A stretch of 64,000 bases of DNA from an uncultured bacterium (GTDB taxonomy: Bacteria > Cyanobacteriota > Vampirovibrionia > Gastranaerophilales > Gastranaerophilaceae): NCBI GenBank assembly GCA_949300485.1, contig CASGEL010000004.1, forward strand, positions 1 to 64,000, read 5' to 3'. The position numbers and the translations under genes are program-made. Below, one piece after another: positions 25,577-35,018 of this stretch. Below the pieces are notes generated by a model. That model was not told the origin of the DNA. It ran no database searches and saw nothing but the letters and a program-made list of their open reading frames with translations. Numbering within the stretch: position 1 is the stretch's first letter; the number at the start of each line of letters is the position of its first letter.

Positions 25577-27226
25577 TTACGAAATAAGAGATTTAGCAAA
25601 TTCTATAGATTGTTCATTAATTGTTCCGCCAGCAAGTTCTGCTATGGCTTTTATTCTGTTGTCGCCTGTAAGAACATACACTTCAACTTTAGTTTGGTCT
25701 TGTTGGGATTTTCTTACATAGAAATGCTTATCTGCTTTTGATGCAATAATGGCTTGGTGTGTAATTACAAAAATTTGGTGGGATTTGCTTAGTTCGACCA
25801 TTTCGTCCGCAACACTTTGTGTTGCTTTTCCGGAAATACCTGTATCAATTTCATCGAAAATTACAGTATCAATTTCGTCATTTTGTGCAAAAATGGATTT
25901 TATTGCCAGCATGACTCTTGATATCTCACCGCCGGAGGCTACTTTTGCCAATGGTTTTAGGTCTTCTGAAATATTGGTAGATATTAGAAACTCTACATTG
26001 TCAATTCCGTTTGATGATAAGTCTTTATTTTTTATTTGTATCTCAAATCTTGCTTTTGGAAGCTCCAGTACTGCCAGTTTATCCTGAATTAATACGGATA
26101 AAACTTGTGCGTAATTTTTTCTGTGTTCGCTTATTTCTCCTGCTATTTTCAATAGATTGTCTCTTTGCTGAGAAATTTTATTTTCTAGATTTTCAATGTT
26201 TTGAGTTGAAAACTCGATTTGTGAAAGTTCTTCTCTAAAGTTTTCGTAACTTTTTAAGACATTTTCAAGTGTTCCTCCGTATTTTCGTTTTAGTTTGTCA
26301 ATGAGGAATAGTCTTTCTTGTATATCATTGAGCCTTTGGGTATCATTGTCTAGATTTTGGCTGTAATCTCTCAAAGATGAAGATACATCTTTCAGGTTTT
26401 CAACGGCATCAATAAATTGGCTGTTCAAATCTTCTAATTTTGGATCAAAACTTTCTGCCTTTGAAAGATCTGTTTTAATCTTAGCCAGAGCTTCAAGTAT
26501 AGATCCGTCATCTCCGTTTATTGCCCAGTAGGCTCCTCCTGTAAGTTCTTTTAATTTCTCGGCATTTTCCAAAACTTCAAGTTCCTTAGTAAGTTCTTCA
26601 TCTTCAGTTTCGCTTTGTATATTTGCTTCTTCTATCTCATTTATTTGAAATTTTAAAAAGTCAATTTGGGACTCGGTTGCTGTTGCCACATTTTTTGCTT
26701 CATTTAGGAGTTTTATGTAGTCTTCATATTCTTTAAATTTTTCTTTATATAATATGAGCTGTTGACCGTAAACGTCTTTAGCGTAAGAATCTAACAGGTT
26801 TATATGGTATAACGGCTGAAGAAAAGTATAAGTTTGATGTTGGGAGTGAATATCAACAAACAGTGCTCTTAAATTTTTAAGCAGTTCCTGATTTACAAGT
26901 GTTCCATTAATTCTTGAACGTACAGCATTTTGGGTAATTTCTTTTGTGATTATTATTTCTTGGCCTAGATCGTCTATACCGTTAGCTTCAAAGAGGCCTG
27001 ATAAGTCATGTTTAGTATTTTCTAGTGTAATTTCAATAGAAGCTTTGTCACATCCTGTTTTAATTACATCTTTTGATACTCTTGATGAAAATACCAAGTC
27101 TATTGCATTTATGATAATACTTTTCCCGGCTCCTGTTTCACCGGTTATTATGTTCAAACCTTTATCAAAATTTGCGCATAATTCATCTATTAAAATGTAA
27201 TCTTTCAGCTTTAGTTGTTTTATCAT
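25577..27226 (-). CDS. recN: DNA repair protein RecN (SMC-like ATPase)
   Basis: RecN is a cytoplasmic SMC-family ATPase acting at double-strand breaks. The N-terminal Walker A is GETGAGKS. Long coiled-coil arms follow (about residues 150-370). The C-terminal half has the ABC signature ASGGEISRVMLAIKSIF and Walker B VIFDEIDTGISG. The start at 27226 (549 aa) matches the usual N-terminus MIKQLKLKDYILID; longer starts would overlap the upstream gene. The ribosome-binding site is weak. It follows the SEC-C gene by 23 nt on the same strand, suggesting co-transcription. Confidence 0.94.
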   Translation of the reverse strand: MIKQLKLKDYILIDELCANFDKGLNIITGETGAGKSIIINAIDLVFSSRVSKDVIKTGCDKASIEITLENTKHDLSGLFEANGIDDLGQEIIITKEITQNAVRSRINGTLVNQELLKNLRALFVDIHSQHQTYTFLQPLYHINLLDSYAKDVYGQQLILYKEKFKEYEDYIKLLNEAKNVATATESQIDFLKFQINEIEEANIQSETEDEELTKELEVLENAEKLKELTGGAYWAINGDDGSILEALAKIKTDLSKAESFDPKLEDLNSQFIDAVENLKDVSSSLRDYSQNLDNDTQRLNDIQERLFLIDKLKRKYGGTLENVLKSYENFREELSQIEFSTQNIENLENKISQQRDNLLKIAGEISEHRKNYAQVLSVLIQDKLAVLELPKARFEIQIKNKDLSSNGIDNVEFLISTNISEDLKPLAKVASGGEISRVMLAIKSIFAQNDEIDTVIFDEIDTGISGKATQSVADEMVELSKSHQIFVITHQAIIASKADKHFYVRKSQQDQTKVEVYVLTGDNRIKAIAELAGGTINEQSIEFAKSLIS

Positions 27227-27249
27227 AATTCTATTTTTGTATCGGTTTC

Positions 27250-28542
27250 TTATAGGGCGGCACCGCAGCATTTTTTATATTTTTTACCGCTGCCGCAAGG
27301 ACAAGGATCATTTCTTCCTACTTTTTTTGTTGTGTCAATTTGTGGTTTGTTTTCGTTGTCTTCTATTATTCCGAGCGTGTTTGAAAACGCATTTGATCTG
27401 TATAATACGGTGGTTGATGATATAATTTTATTATCAAGATATCTTTTTTTGTATTTTTTTAACAGTTCTTCAAGTGTATAATTTTTTGCAAGTACAGCAT
27501 TAACTATTTCCATAAAGTTTTTGTGTTTATTTGCTACCATTCTAATTAAATTTGCTGAATACTTATCATTTTCGAGAAAATATTTTATACAGGCATCATA
27601 ATTAACAACTTTTGTATAATCTTTAACTTCAAAAATTTTATTGAATGTTCCGTAAAACGGTATTGCATATAAACCTAATTCTTCGTCGTATATAATGCCT
27701 ACATCATAGGTTTCTTTGTGAGAAGAAAACCCTCCAAGTGAGTTTTCAAGAAAATTATCATAAGAATTGTTAAATTCGCTTACATTAAAGTATTTATACT
27801 CTTCAGGTTCTACTATCAGATTTGCAAAATCTGATTTTATGCCCTCTTCTGCGTAGTCGTTGAAAACCCCGATCAAATCATCTGCGTACTTGTTAGTCGT
27901 AATAATTTCTGTTTTTCCGAAAAATTCCAAGAATTTTTTATAGATATCAGCAACATCTTCTTCTATTTCTTTCTGTTTTTCCGGATTATCAAGGTAAACT
28001 AATTCAGGATTTTGTATTATCTTAGCTACTGCAAATCTGTAAGCATCATCTTTTCTAGTACCAGGCAGTACTCCGGATATTTCAAGCAGATAATAATCGC
28101 CGTTAAGGTTGAATATTCGTGCAATAATATAATCTCCTGAGCCAATGCCTCTGAAGGCTGTCATTTTCATAAGCGAAGTAATCATATATCTTCGTTCATT
28201 AACTATATTCAGTAAATCAAAACCTGTTTTTGTTACTTTTTTAATTTCAAATACTGAAGAAATAGATTCATCAATAGCTTTTACTATTTTTTTTGTTTCA
28301 GTGTCCAGGTCTTTTGTATTTTCCAGATATAATTGAGGAATACTTTTTAGGTCTTCGCCAAGATTTCGTTCAAGAATATAACTGAAGCAAGCGGTTTGTA
28401 AAGGTATTCCTGATTTAGAACTTGCACCGATAGTTTGTAAGTATTCGTTAAAATCTGCTTTAATTTCAGCATGATTTTGTATGAATTCTGCGATATTTTT
28501 GATTACACCGTTTATGCTATCCATGCGTTCTTGAATATTCAT
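27250..28542 (-). CDS. SEC-C motif protein of unknown function
   Basis: The last 25 residues form a SEC-C zinc motif ([19 protein letters not shown], Cys-x-Cys...Cys-Cys), as found at the end of SecA, where it binds SecB and ribosomes. The preceding ~400 residues are charged and probably helical, with no SecA motor motifs and no recognised domain. Proteins of this type are often stand-alone adaptors. GGGAG precedes the ATG. It lies directly upstream of recN and downstream of leuD on the minus strand. Confidence 0.75.
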   Translation of the reverse strand: MNIQERMDSINGVIKNIAEFIQNHAEIKADFNEYLQTIGASSKSGIPLQTACFSYILERNLGEDLKSIPQLYLENTKDLDTETKKIVKAIDESISSVFEIKKVTKTGFDLLNIVNERRYMITSLMKMTAFRGIGSGDYIIARIFNLNGDYYLLEISGVLPGTRKDDAYRFAVAKIIQNPELVYLDNPEKQKEIEEDVADIYKKFLEFFGKTEIITTNKYADDLIGVFNDYAEEGIKSDFANLIVEPEEYKYFNVSEFNNSYDNFLENSLGGFSSHKETYDVGIIYDEELGLYAIPFYGTFNKIFEVKDYTKVVNYDACIKYFLENDKYSANLIRMVANKHKNFMEIVNAVLAKNYTLEELLKKYKKRYLDNKIISSTTVLYRSNAFSNTLGIIEDNENKPQIDTTKKVGRNDPCPCGSGKKYKKCCGAAL

Positions 28543-28648
28543 GATTTCTCCCTTTTATTGTCTGTTTTATACTATTTTAGAATATATAATAATTTTATTT
28601 TAAACTCAAATATATTAAGATTTTTATTTGTTTTGTCAGATTTTTCAA

Positions 28649-29146
28649 CTAGTCAGTAAGTTTAAAATCCCCGTTTTTCTTTATATGCTCAACTAATCCT
28701 CCATCATTAAGTAATTTTATCATAACTGGTGGCAGAGGCTCGATTTGTATTATAGTTCCGTTTGTAAGATTAGTTATAATTCCTTTTTCTATATCAAGTT
28801 CCAGTTCATCTCCATCGTCTATTGAATCAGTATCACATTCAATTGCTAATAAACCTATATTGATGGCATTTCTGTAGAAAATTCTAGCAAAAGATTTAGC
28901 TAAAACAGCTCCAACTCCTGCTATTTTCATGATTAATGGTGCGTGTTCTCTTGACGAACCAAGTCCAAAGTTGCTCCCTGCAACAACAAAATCCCCTTTT
29001 TTCATTCTTGAGGCAAAAGTTTCATCGGCATCTTCTAGTACATGTTTTGCGAATTCAGGTAAGTTAGACCTTAGGTGATATAGTCTTCCGGGTGCAATAT
29101 GGTCTGTAGATATGTTATCTCCGAATTTAAAAGCTTTTCCTCTCAT
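28649..29146 (-). CDS. leuD: 3-isopropylmalate dehydratase small subunit (LeuD/aconitase swivel domain)
   Basis: The small subunit forms the swivelling lid on the Fe-S-containing LeuC in leucine synthesis. Landmarks are GDNISTDHIAPGR, the substrate-specificity loop GSNFGLGSSREHAP and AKSFARIFYRNAINIGL. The length of 165 aa matches the compact LeuD form shared by clostridia and archaea, in which homoaconitase and citraconate hydratase subunits also fall. LeuC and other leu genes are not in the window, so specificity is inferred. AAGGAGA precedes the ATG. Confidence 0.85.
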   Translation of the reverse strand: MRGKAFKFGDNISTDHIAPGRLYHLRSNLPEFAKHVLEDADETFASRMKKGDFVVAGSNFGLGSSREHAPLIMKIAGVGAVLAKSFARIFYRNAINIGLLAIECDTDSIDDGDELELDIEKGIITNLTNGTIIQIEPLPPVMIKLLNDGGLVEHIKKNGDFKLTD

Positions 29147-29192
29147 ATTTATCTCCTTTTTCTATTTTATACTACCGCAAAAATAAAAAGTG

Positions 29193-29201
29193 TGCTATAA
29201 T
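29193..29201 (+). promoter_or_regulatory. extended -10 promoter of the histidine phosphatase gene
   Basis: TGC followed by TATAAT (29196-29201) is a TGN-extended -10; a second TATAAT overlaps at 29201-29206. AAAGGTGA and the ATG at 29220 follow. Confidence 0.5.
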
Positions 29202-29219
29202 ATAATAAAAGGTGAATTT

Positions 29220-29843
29220 ATGTATTTTAATAGAAAATGTAAAATAACGTTTTTATGTCATGGCGCAACAATTTATTCAGAAGAGGGACGTTTTTCCGAT
29301 GCAGAAAATTATCCGCCGCTGTCTGAGTTAGGGGTTGAAGAAATGCAAAATCTTGCAACCTATTTAAAGGCTCGTGCAGTTAAAAATGATGTTATATATA
29401 CTTCCCCGTCTGTACGGACTATTCAATCTGCAATGATGGTTGCAAAGATTTTCAAGAAAGACTATGTTGTTGTTGAAGATTTAAAACCCCGTCAGTGCGG
29501 AAAATGGAATGGTTTAACCTTTACACAGATACAAGAGCGCTATCCTGGTGCCTTAGAAAGTATATTAGAACATCCGGATGAGCATACGGTTGCAGATGCC
29601 GAAAGTTCAAATGAGTTTATTGCAAGAATAAAAAAGGTAATTGATGGTTTAGTTGCAAAGAATATTGGTAACAGAATTATTATTGTAACTCACCCTGAAG
29701 TTATTCAAGCTGCAATTTGTGCAGCATTGAATATTCCTGCTAATAATTTACCTAAAGTTTTTATCAGGACAGGGAGTGCTACACAAATCAGCTATTACGA
29801 TGAATGGGCAAGTTTGGTTTATTCTGGATACGTGCCGCTTTAA
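29220..29843 (+). CDS. histidine phosphatase (phosphoglycerate mutase-like) with altered catalytic motif
   Basis: The fold of the histidine phosphatase superfamily is clear: an N-terminal strand, then GRFSDAENYPPLSELGVEEMQNL, YTSPSVRTIQSAM, the acid region PRQCGKWNGLTFTQI and the second His in IIVTHPEVIQA. The catalytic motif, normally RHG, reads Cys13-His14-Gly15, so the phosphate-binding Arg is replaced while the phosphorylated His remains. Activity may therefore be changed or lost. The start at 29220 (207 aa) is set by AAAGGTGA. It overlaps the convergent radical SAM gene by 4 nt. Substrate unknown. Confidence 0.8.
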   Translation: MYFNRKCKITFLCHGATIYSEEGRFSDAENYPPLSELGVEEMQNLATYLKARAVKNDVIYTSPSVRTIQSAMMVAKIFKKDYVVVEDLKPRQCGKWNGLTFTQIQERYPGALESILEHPDEHTVADAESSNEFIARIKKVIDGLVAKNIGNRIIIVTHPEVIQAAICAALNIPANNLPKVFIRTGSATQISYYDEWASLVYSGYVPL

Positions 29844-31423
29844 TCAGAAATTGATATGAGCCGTTTGCTTTCTCTAATTAGAAAATCTTTACCGGGTTTT
29901 GTTTCTATAAAGTCCCAAGGTAAAACTTTATCGTAGGTATATGTTTCATTGGCATAGTAGTCCGTATTAATGCCTGTCTTTTTGGCCGCATTTTTAAAAG
30001 CGCCTATTTTCCCTCCAAGTTTATGAACTTCTATTAGGTATTCAGTAAGTTTACTGTCACCTCTTGATAAAAGAGCTTGGTAGTAATCCCATTTTGCGCT
30101 TGATATATTGGTTTGAATTCCAAGTTTATGCAGTTCTTTTTTTAGATACTTAGATTTTATATCAAGTGCTTTTTCATTTTCCCTGCCAAACCATTGAAAT
30201 GGAGTATTTGCTTTAGGAACAAATGTAGAAAATCCAAATGATATATCAAAATTTTTATAGTCTTTTTTTAGTCTTTTTGCAAGGTTTACTATTTCTTCGA
30301 TATCTGTTTGTGTTTCTGTTGGCAGCCCGATCATACCGTAGAACTTTATTCCATGTAATCCGCAGCTTTTTGCTACTTCTATTGCTTGGTAGATTTGTTC
30401 TTCTTTTAGATTTTTATTTATAACTTTTCTAAGACGTTCGCTTCCAGCTTCAATTGCCAAAGTAAGACTTTTTTGACCGGCTTTGACTAAAGTATTTACT
30501 ATTTCAGGAGTAAAAGCATCAACCCTGAGCGATGATACACTCATTTCTATATTTTCGCCACTGTTGAGTCTGTTGTCTATATATTCGCAAATATTTTTAA
30601 ACTGTGGGTGTGCGGTGATTTGAGCTCCAAGAAGTGCAATTTTATTTGTATATTTAAGGCCAAAATCAATTGTTTCTATAATTTTTTCAAATTCAACAAA
30701 TCTTATGGGAAGATTTAAATATGATGCGAGACAAAAACCACATCTGTTTGCGCATCCTCTCTCTACCTCCAGTATAAAAGTATTTGGGAAAAATGCTTTT
30801 TCACTTATAATTGGAGTGTATATACATTCAGAGAGTTTTTTTGTTCTCTTTTTTACTACCTGAGGATGCAGTGACGGAACATAAATTCCCTCAATATTTG
30901 CAAGTTCTTCCAATACTGTTTCTTTAGCTGAATTTTTTAGTTCTTGACATTTTTGTACTATTGTTTCATTAACCTCTTCTCCATCACCTATTATTAAGAA
31001 ATCAAATATTTCTTTATAAGGTTCTGGATTTGCGCTGACAACAGGGCCGCCAGCAAATATTAATGGATCTGTCTTGTGTCTGTCTTTGGCTTTCAGACTG
31101 AAATTGTTTTTTTCAAGAAATTTAAAAATTTCAAGGAAATCCATATCAAATGTAAATGAAATCCCAATCAGGTCAATTTTTTCTCTCATTAGACGAGTTG
31201 TTTGTGTATCAGAATAAATTCTTTCGATGTCTATTCCCGGAATTAGTTCAATAGCTCTGAAAAGCCATAGATATCCAAGAGAAGACATAGCAAATGACTC
31301 TGGGCCTGGAAAAACAAACCACATATTAAAGTCGCAATGTTTTTCTATTGTTTTTGAGTATAGAAATGTTTCAGATGTATTAGTTTTGTACTTCTTCAAT
31401 AGTTTTTCCTGTATCTTTTGCAT
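29840..31423 (-). CDS. B12-binding-domain radical SAM protein
   Basis: Residues ~30-165 look like a cobalamin-binding domain (GPESFAMSSLGYLWL, DLIGISFTF, FAGGPVVSANPEP, FLIIGDGEE). Residues ~215-440 are a radical SAM barrel with the 4Fe-4S motif C-ANR-C-GF-C (VERGCANRCGFCLAS) and SSLRVDAF, EAGSERLRKVINK and GMIGLPTET. The layout resembles the YgiQ/Elp3-like methylthiotransferase-type B12 radical SAM group. The exact reaction is unknown. The ATG at 31423 overlaps the upstream permease gene by 44 nt and lacks a good ribosome-binding site; an internal ATG at 31324 would trim 33 residues. Confidence 0.8.
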   Translation of the reverse strand: MQKIQEKLLKKYKTNTSETFLYSKTIEKHCDFNMWFVFPGPESFAMSSLGYLWLFRAIELIPGIDIERIYSDTQTTRLMREKIDLIGISFTFDMDFLEIFKFLEKNNFSLKAKDRHKTDPLIFAGGPVVSANPEPYKEIFDFLIIGDGEEVNETIVQKCQELKNSAKETVLEELANIEGIYVPSLHPQVVKKRTKKLSECIYTPIISEKAFFPNTFILEVERGCANRCGFCLASYLNLPIRFVEFEKIIETIDFGLKYTNKIALLGAQITAHPQFKNICEYIDNRLNSGENIEMSVSSLRVDAFTPEIVNTLVKAGQKSLTLAIEAGSERLRKVINKNLKEEQIYQAIEVAKSCGLHGIKFYGMIGLPTETQTDIEEIVNLAKRLKKDYKNFDISFGFSTFVPKANTPFQWFGRENEKALDIKSKYLKKELHKLGIQTNISSAKWDYYQALLSRGDSKLTEYLIEVHKLGGKIGAFKNAAKKTGINTDYYANETYTYDKVLPWDFIETKPGKDFLIRESKRLISISD

Positions 31424-32432
31424 TCATTGGGTTTAGGTATAATTCGTCAACTAAAACACATAACGTAGCAGCAATTGCCGGGGAAAGTATAACTCCCCAT
31501 ACCCCCAAGAATTCTTCTGCAATAAATAAAGCAACCAAAATTGTTATCGGGTGGAGTTTCATAAACTTACCGAATAAAAATGGTCTTATCATGTAATTTG
31601 AAATTTGTTGAACAGCAAGGAATAAAATAACTGCAAGTATAATTTTTACTATTCCTAAAGGAAGAGCTATTACGATAATAACAGCTATTGATATTGCAGG
31701 CCCAAGTATTGGAATAATATCCAAGATTCCTGAAATTAATCCAAGTAAGATTGGATATTCTACACCTAATATGGCAACTGCAAATGTAACCATTAATCCA
31801 ACAGTTATCATTGATAAAACTTGGGCTCTAACGTAGTTGCCGACTCGAGATGTTATATTATATAAAATATCACTTGCTTTTTCTTTTAGATCTGGAGGAA
31901 AGAATTCTATAAACTTGTCCTTTAAGTACTGTTTATCAACTAATATATAGTAAATAAACATTGTAAGTGCCAGTGTTACAAATATCATTTGAGCTGCAGC
32001 CATTGTAATATTTAAGGATTGATTTAATACATTTTGAGCAATATGCGTTGATGCATTCATGATGTTATCCATAGGAATAAGATCAGCTATCGTATGTCCG
32101 TATAGTTTTGAGTGCAGAATAAATTTATATAATGACATAGCTTTTTGTGGCATTATAGAAATGAATAGTTCTATTTCTTTATAACACATAACAAATATTG
32201 GCAATATTAGTGCAAATACTGCAACTATTGATGTCAGAACCACTATGGTAGATGATAGCGATCTGTTTTTGAGTTTGTTGTCAATTTTATTAACAAATGG
32301 ATTGAGCGCTGCAGCAAGTACAAATGATGCAAACAAGATCATTAGTAATCCTGTAATTTTAGGGGTAAAAAATAACAATAAAATTATAAGTACAGTAAAT
32401 ATAATGGTTTTTGGATTAAAGTATTTTTTCAT
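31380..32432 (-). CDS. AI-2E family transporter (PerM/YdiK-like permease)
   Basis: The 350-aa membrane protein has paired N-terminal helices (IIFTVLIILLLFF, LLMILFASFVLAAALNP), a central soluble segment, and a C-terminal cluster of helices with the family pattern GVEYPILLGLISGILDIIPILGP. AI-2E family members export small molecules or act as Na+/H+ antiporters; AI-2 transport is only one proposed role. The start at 32432 is preferred, with GGAG 9 nt upstream; a TTG further up lacks support. The downstream radical SAM gene overlaps its 3' end, so the two are likely co-transcribed. Confidence 0.85.
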   Translation of the reverse strand: MKKYFNPKTIIFTVLIILLLFFTPKITGLLMILFASFVLAAALNPFVNKIDNKLKNRSLSSTIVVLTSIVAVFALILPIFVMCYKEIELFISIMPQKAMSLYKFILHSKLYGHTIADLIPMDNIMNASTHIAQNVLNQSLNITMAAAQMIFVTLALTMFIYYILVDKQYLKDKFIEFFPPDLKEKASDILYNITSRVGNYVRAQVLSMITVGLMVTFAVAILGVEYPILLGLISGILDIIPILGPAISIAVIIVIALPLGIVKIILAVILFLAVQQISNYMIRPFLFGKFMKLHPITILVALFIAEEFLGVWGVILSPAIAATLCVLVDELYLNPMNAKDTGKTIEEVQN

Positions 32433-32617
32433 AAATTTGCTCTCCAAATCAGTTAATTTAATTAATTTACCTTTGCATAATACATAAAATTATAAATTTT
32501 TTCAACTTATATAAATAGGTTAAATACTTTGTTGTATAAGGTTTTATATAAAAAGTATATACTATTTTATTTAATTGGATCGTAATATTTCTTAACATGA
32601 TTTGTATAAAAAGGCAA

Positions 32618-32646
32618 TTATCAATAAAACAAATACTTTATATAAT
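32618..32646 (+). promoter_or_regulatory. promoter upstream of the unknown structural-type protein
   Basis: TTATCA (32618-32623), a 17-nt spacer and TATAAT (32641-32646), with the ATG 33 nt downstream of the -10. Confidence 0.6.
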
Positions 32647-32678
32647 TACGAGGACACTAACACAAGGATACTAGAACA

Positions 32679-33260
32679 ATGGGTTTCTTATTAGGCGCAT
32701 TTGGAAAATTGGCTGCTGGCCGGAGGTATAGACAACTCCAGTCCCAGATGATGCGCGTCCAATCCAGATTGAGACGTGCGACTCGTCAAGCTGCCGATAT
32801 GGAAAAAGCCCTTCAACGTCAAGAAAAAGCGATGTTGAATAGTATATCCTTGACTTCTACGGCTGGTATGATGCAGGCTAAGAATTCTCTTATGTCCTCA
32901 ATATTTGGTACTGGTGCTGCTGCAGAACTTATGAAGAAAATGCAGGGAGGAGAGCAGTTAACGACTGAAGAAAATAACAATTATTCTACTTATATGGCTC
33001 AGTACAATCAACAAATTTCTAATATGTCAGCTATGAATGAAATGAATGTTTCAATGCAAAAGCAACAGATAGAAGATTACTTTGAATATATGAGAGAATC
33101 CTTGTTGCAACCATTGAAAGATGAAGAAGATATGTTACAAACAGAAAAAGACTCTCTTGAATCTCAGGTACAAATTGCTCAAGCAGATTACGAAGCCTGC
33201 AAGAAGATGGAACAAACAGATGCCAAGAACTTGGCTCCAAGCTACACAGGTGCTGCATAA
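32679..33260 (+). CDS. unknown helical structural-type protein (Met/Gln-rich)
   Basis: The 193-aa protein begins MGFLLGAFGKLAAGRR and continues as long amphipathic helices rich in Met, Gln and Ala (QSQMMRVQSRLRRATRQAADMEKAL; a second coil near residues 135-175), ending SYTGAA. There is no signal peptide. The composition resembles subunits of needle, filament or hook-type assemblies more than enzymes, but no family is recognised. Its translation start context (AAGGATA..CTA..ACAATGGG) closely matches that of the 703-aa protein at 42675. It has its own promoter and a strong terminator, implying high expression. Confidence 0.6.
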   Translation: MGFLLGAFGKLAAGRRYRQLQSQMMRVQSRLRRATRQAADMEKALQRQEKAMLNSISLTSTAGMMQAKNSLMSSIFGTGAAAELMKKMQGGEQLTTEENNNYSTYMAQYNQQISNMSAMNEMNVSMQKQQIEDYFEYMRESLLQPLKDEEDMLQTEKDSLESQVQIAQADYEACKKMEQTDAKNLAPSYTGAA

Positions 33261-33281
33261 TAATTATAATTTATATAAATC

Positions 33282-33312
33282 AAAGCTCTCGGGGTCCTCC
33301 GAGAGCTTTTTT
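33282..33312 (+). terminator. rho-independent terminator
   Basis: An 11-bp GC-rich stem AAAGCTCTCGG / CCGAGAGCTTT with a 6-nt loop, ending in a T run. Confidence 0.92.
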
Positions 33313-33354
33313 AATGTATGATTTTCTGACTTCTTTATTAGTTTTGTAAACTAA

Positions 33355-33383
33355 TTTACAAAATGAACTTTATAAGCTAAAAT
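33355..33383 (+). promoter_or_regulatory. promoter of the TPR gene, leaderless arrangement
   Basis: TTTACA (33355-33360), exactly 17 nt, then TAAAAT (33378-33383), then 6 nt to the ATG at 33390. A start site 7 nt after the -10 would fall on the A of ATG. Confidence 0.6.
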
Positions 33384-33389
33384 AAAGAC

Positions 33390-34445
33390 ATGGAAAATAT
33401 GAGTTTAAATGAGAAGATTAACGACCTTGTCGTTAAAATGGCTAAAGAACCAAATAATATTGAAAATTACCATGAGTTATCTGAGCTTTATCTGCAACAA
33501 AAAGATTATGATAAAGTAATGTCTGTTTTAGACAGTCTTTTGGCTATAAAACCGGATGATGTTCAGGCTCTTGTAGGTATGGGGACTATGTGGTTTTATG
33601 AGAGGGATTTTAGAAAGTCTTTGTCATATTACAATAAGGCCTTAGAGGTTAATCCTAAAAATTTCCTAATTTATTACAATATTGGCAATGTTTTTGCGGA
33701 ATGGAAAAATTTTTCTAAAGCATTGTTCTATTATAATCGGGCTATTGATTTAAATTCTCAAAATCCTGAAATTTATAATGCAATCGCTTTGTTATACCAA
33801 GATATTGAAGATTATGTTGAGGCAAAAGCCTACTATGAAAAGGCACTTTCTCTTGATCCTGAAAATGTTAATGCCCTGATTGATTTGGGTAATGTTTGTT
33901 TCAAGCTGTTTGACTATGAAACTGCTTTAAAATTATTTAAGAAAGTTTTTGTTCTCAATCCTGATAATGAGCTTATTGCGGTATGTATTGCAAATGCTCT
34001 GACTTTGATGAAGGATAAAAAGCAGGCTTATTCATATTATGAAAAAGCGCTTTCTATGACTGATGACAAATATAGAATTTACATTTGTTATGCTATTTCT
34101 CTAACTGAATTTGGAGAGTATCTTGTTGCAGAAGAAATGTATAAAAAGGCCATAGATAAAGAACCTGATTTGTCAAATGCGTATGTATTATTAGCAAATT
34201 TATATTCAAGTTCTGGACGTATCAAGGAAGCTATAGATTTATATAAAAAGGCCTTGAGGGTTGAACCTAACAATCCAGAAACATATATGCTTCTGGGTAA
34301 TGCTCATTATTTGGATAATGATGTTGAACAAGCTATTTCTTCTTATCGAGCTTCCATAAGTATTGCTCCTGATAATGATGAATATAAACTTATTTACAGT
34401 CAGATTGTAGATGATTATCTTAAATCTGTCCATGGAGAAAAATAA
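33390..34445 (+). CDS. tetratricopeptide-repeat protein
   Basis: The 351-aa protein consists of about nine TPR units of 34 residues from near residue 20 to 340 (for example YYNIGNVFAEWKNFSKALFYY and AYYEKALSLDPENVNALIDLG). It has no signal peptide or membrane segment, so it is a cytoplasmic protein-interaction scaffold. No Shine-Dalgarno is seen. A promoter placed 6 nt upstream of the ATG suggests a leaderless mRNA; a second ATG at 33399 is possible. Its stop overlaps the start of the next gene by 1 nt (TAATG), linking it to a membrane protein. Confidence 0.85.
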   Translation: MENMSLNEKINDLVVKMAKEPNNIENYHELSELYLQQKDYDKVMSVLDSLLAIKPDDVQALVGMGTMWFYERDFRKSLSYYNKALEVNPKNFLIYYNIGNVFAEWKNFSKALFYYNRAIDLNSQNPEIYNAIALLYQDIEDYVEAKAYYEKALSLDPENVNALIDLGNVCFKLFDYETALKLFKKVFVLNPDNELIAVCIANALTLMKDKKQAYSYYEKALSMTDDKYRIYICYAISLTEFGEYLVAEEMYKKAIDKEPDLSNAYVLLANLYSSSGRIKEAIDLYKKALRVEPNNPETYMLLGNAHYLDNDVEQAISSYRASISIAPDNDEYKLIYSQIVDDYLKSVHGEK

Positions 34446-34849
34446 TGGTAAGAAAGTCTGTAGGATGGTTCGATAGATTTGTATCATGTCTATCGTATTT
34501 GACTGCAGGATGGGCAGGATTAATTTTTTGTGTAATTATGTACTTTAGAAAAAAAAATTTGTCTTTTTTTCTAAGGTATAATGTTTTTCAGTCTATATTT
34601 ATTTCCTTATTATACTTTATTATTGCAGGATTATTAGGACTTATTTGTGAGTTTTTGGCGCATATTCCTATTGTGAAAATTGTTGTTTCGTTTATTTCAT
34701 ATATATTGAACAGTCCTTTGTTTTTTGAATATTCAATTCTTCAAATTGTTGTATCTTTATTTATTTTGTATTTGTCCTTATTTTCATTGTTGGGAAAGTG
34801 CCCTAGAATTTATTGGATTTCCAAGATTATTGACAGTGCAGCTTCTTAA
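34445..34849 (+). CDS. small polytopic membrane protein, possibly Tic20-like
   Basis: The 134-aa protein has about four transmembrane helices (near residues 12-32, 43-68, 72-92, 95-116). The segment FFLRYNVFQSIFISLLYF after the first helix resembles the FIRFNxMQAxLLD region of cyanobacterial Tic20/Ycf60 proteins, a component of the chloroplast import channel whose bacterial role is unclear. The match is short and by eye, so the family call is tentative. It overlaps the TPR gene by 1 nt and is translationally coupled to it. Confidence 0.5.
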   Translation: MVRKSVGWFDRFVSCLSYLTAGWAGLIFCVIMYFRKKNLSFFLRYNVFQSIFISLLYFIIAGLLGLICEFLAHIPIVKIVVSFISYILNSPLFFEYSILQIVVSLFILYLSLFSLLGKCPRIYWISKIIDSAAS

Positions 34850-34981
34850 TTGTACAAATATAGTTACTTTTCTAGGTAAATAATTTTAAAATATTGTTGA
34901 CAATTATCTTTGCTTGAGGTTTGATTAATTATGTACTAGTCGAAATTTTCGTGCTGGATTTGACGGTTAGTATGGATGTAA

Positions 34982-35018
34982 AAGCCGAGGTGCGACGCCC
35001 AAGCTCTCAAGAAGGCTT
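34982..35018 (+). promoter_or_regulatory. structured 5' leader of rpsL-rpsG (candidate autoregulatory element)
   Basis: The 204-bp gap before rpsL has a TTGACA at 34897-34902 but no convincing -10. It then contains a notably GC-richer segment. AAGCC (34982-34986) can pair with GGCTT (35014-35018), enclosing GAG/CTC pairs. Ribosomal protein operons are commonly controlled by such leaders, but this one matches no element I can name. Confidence 0.4.
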
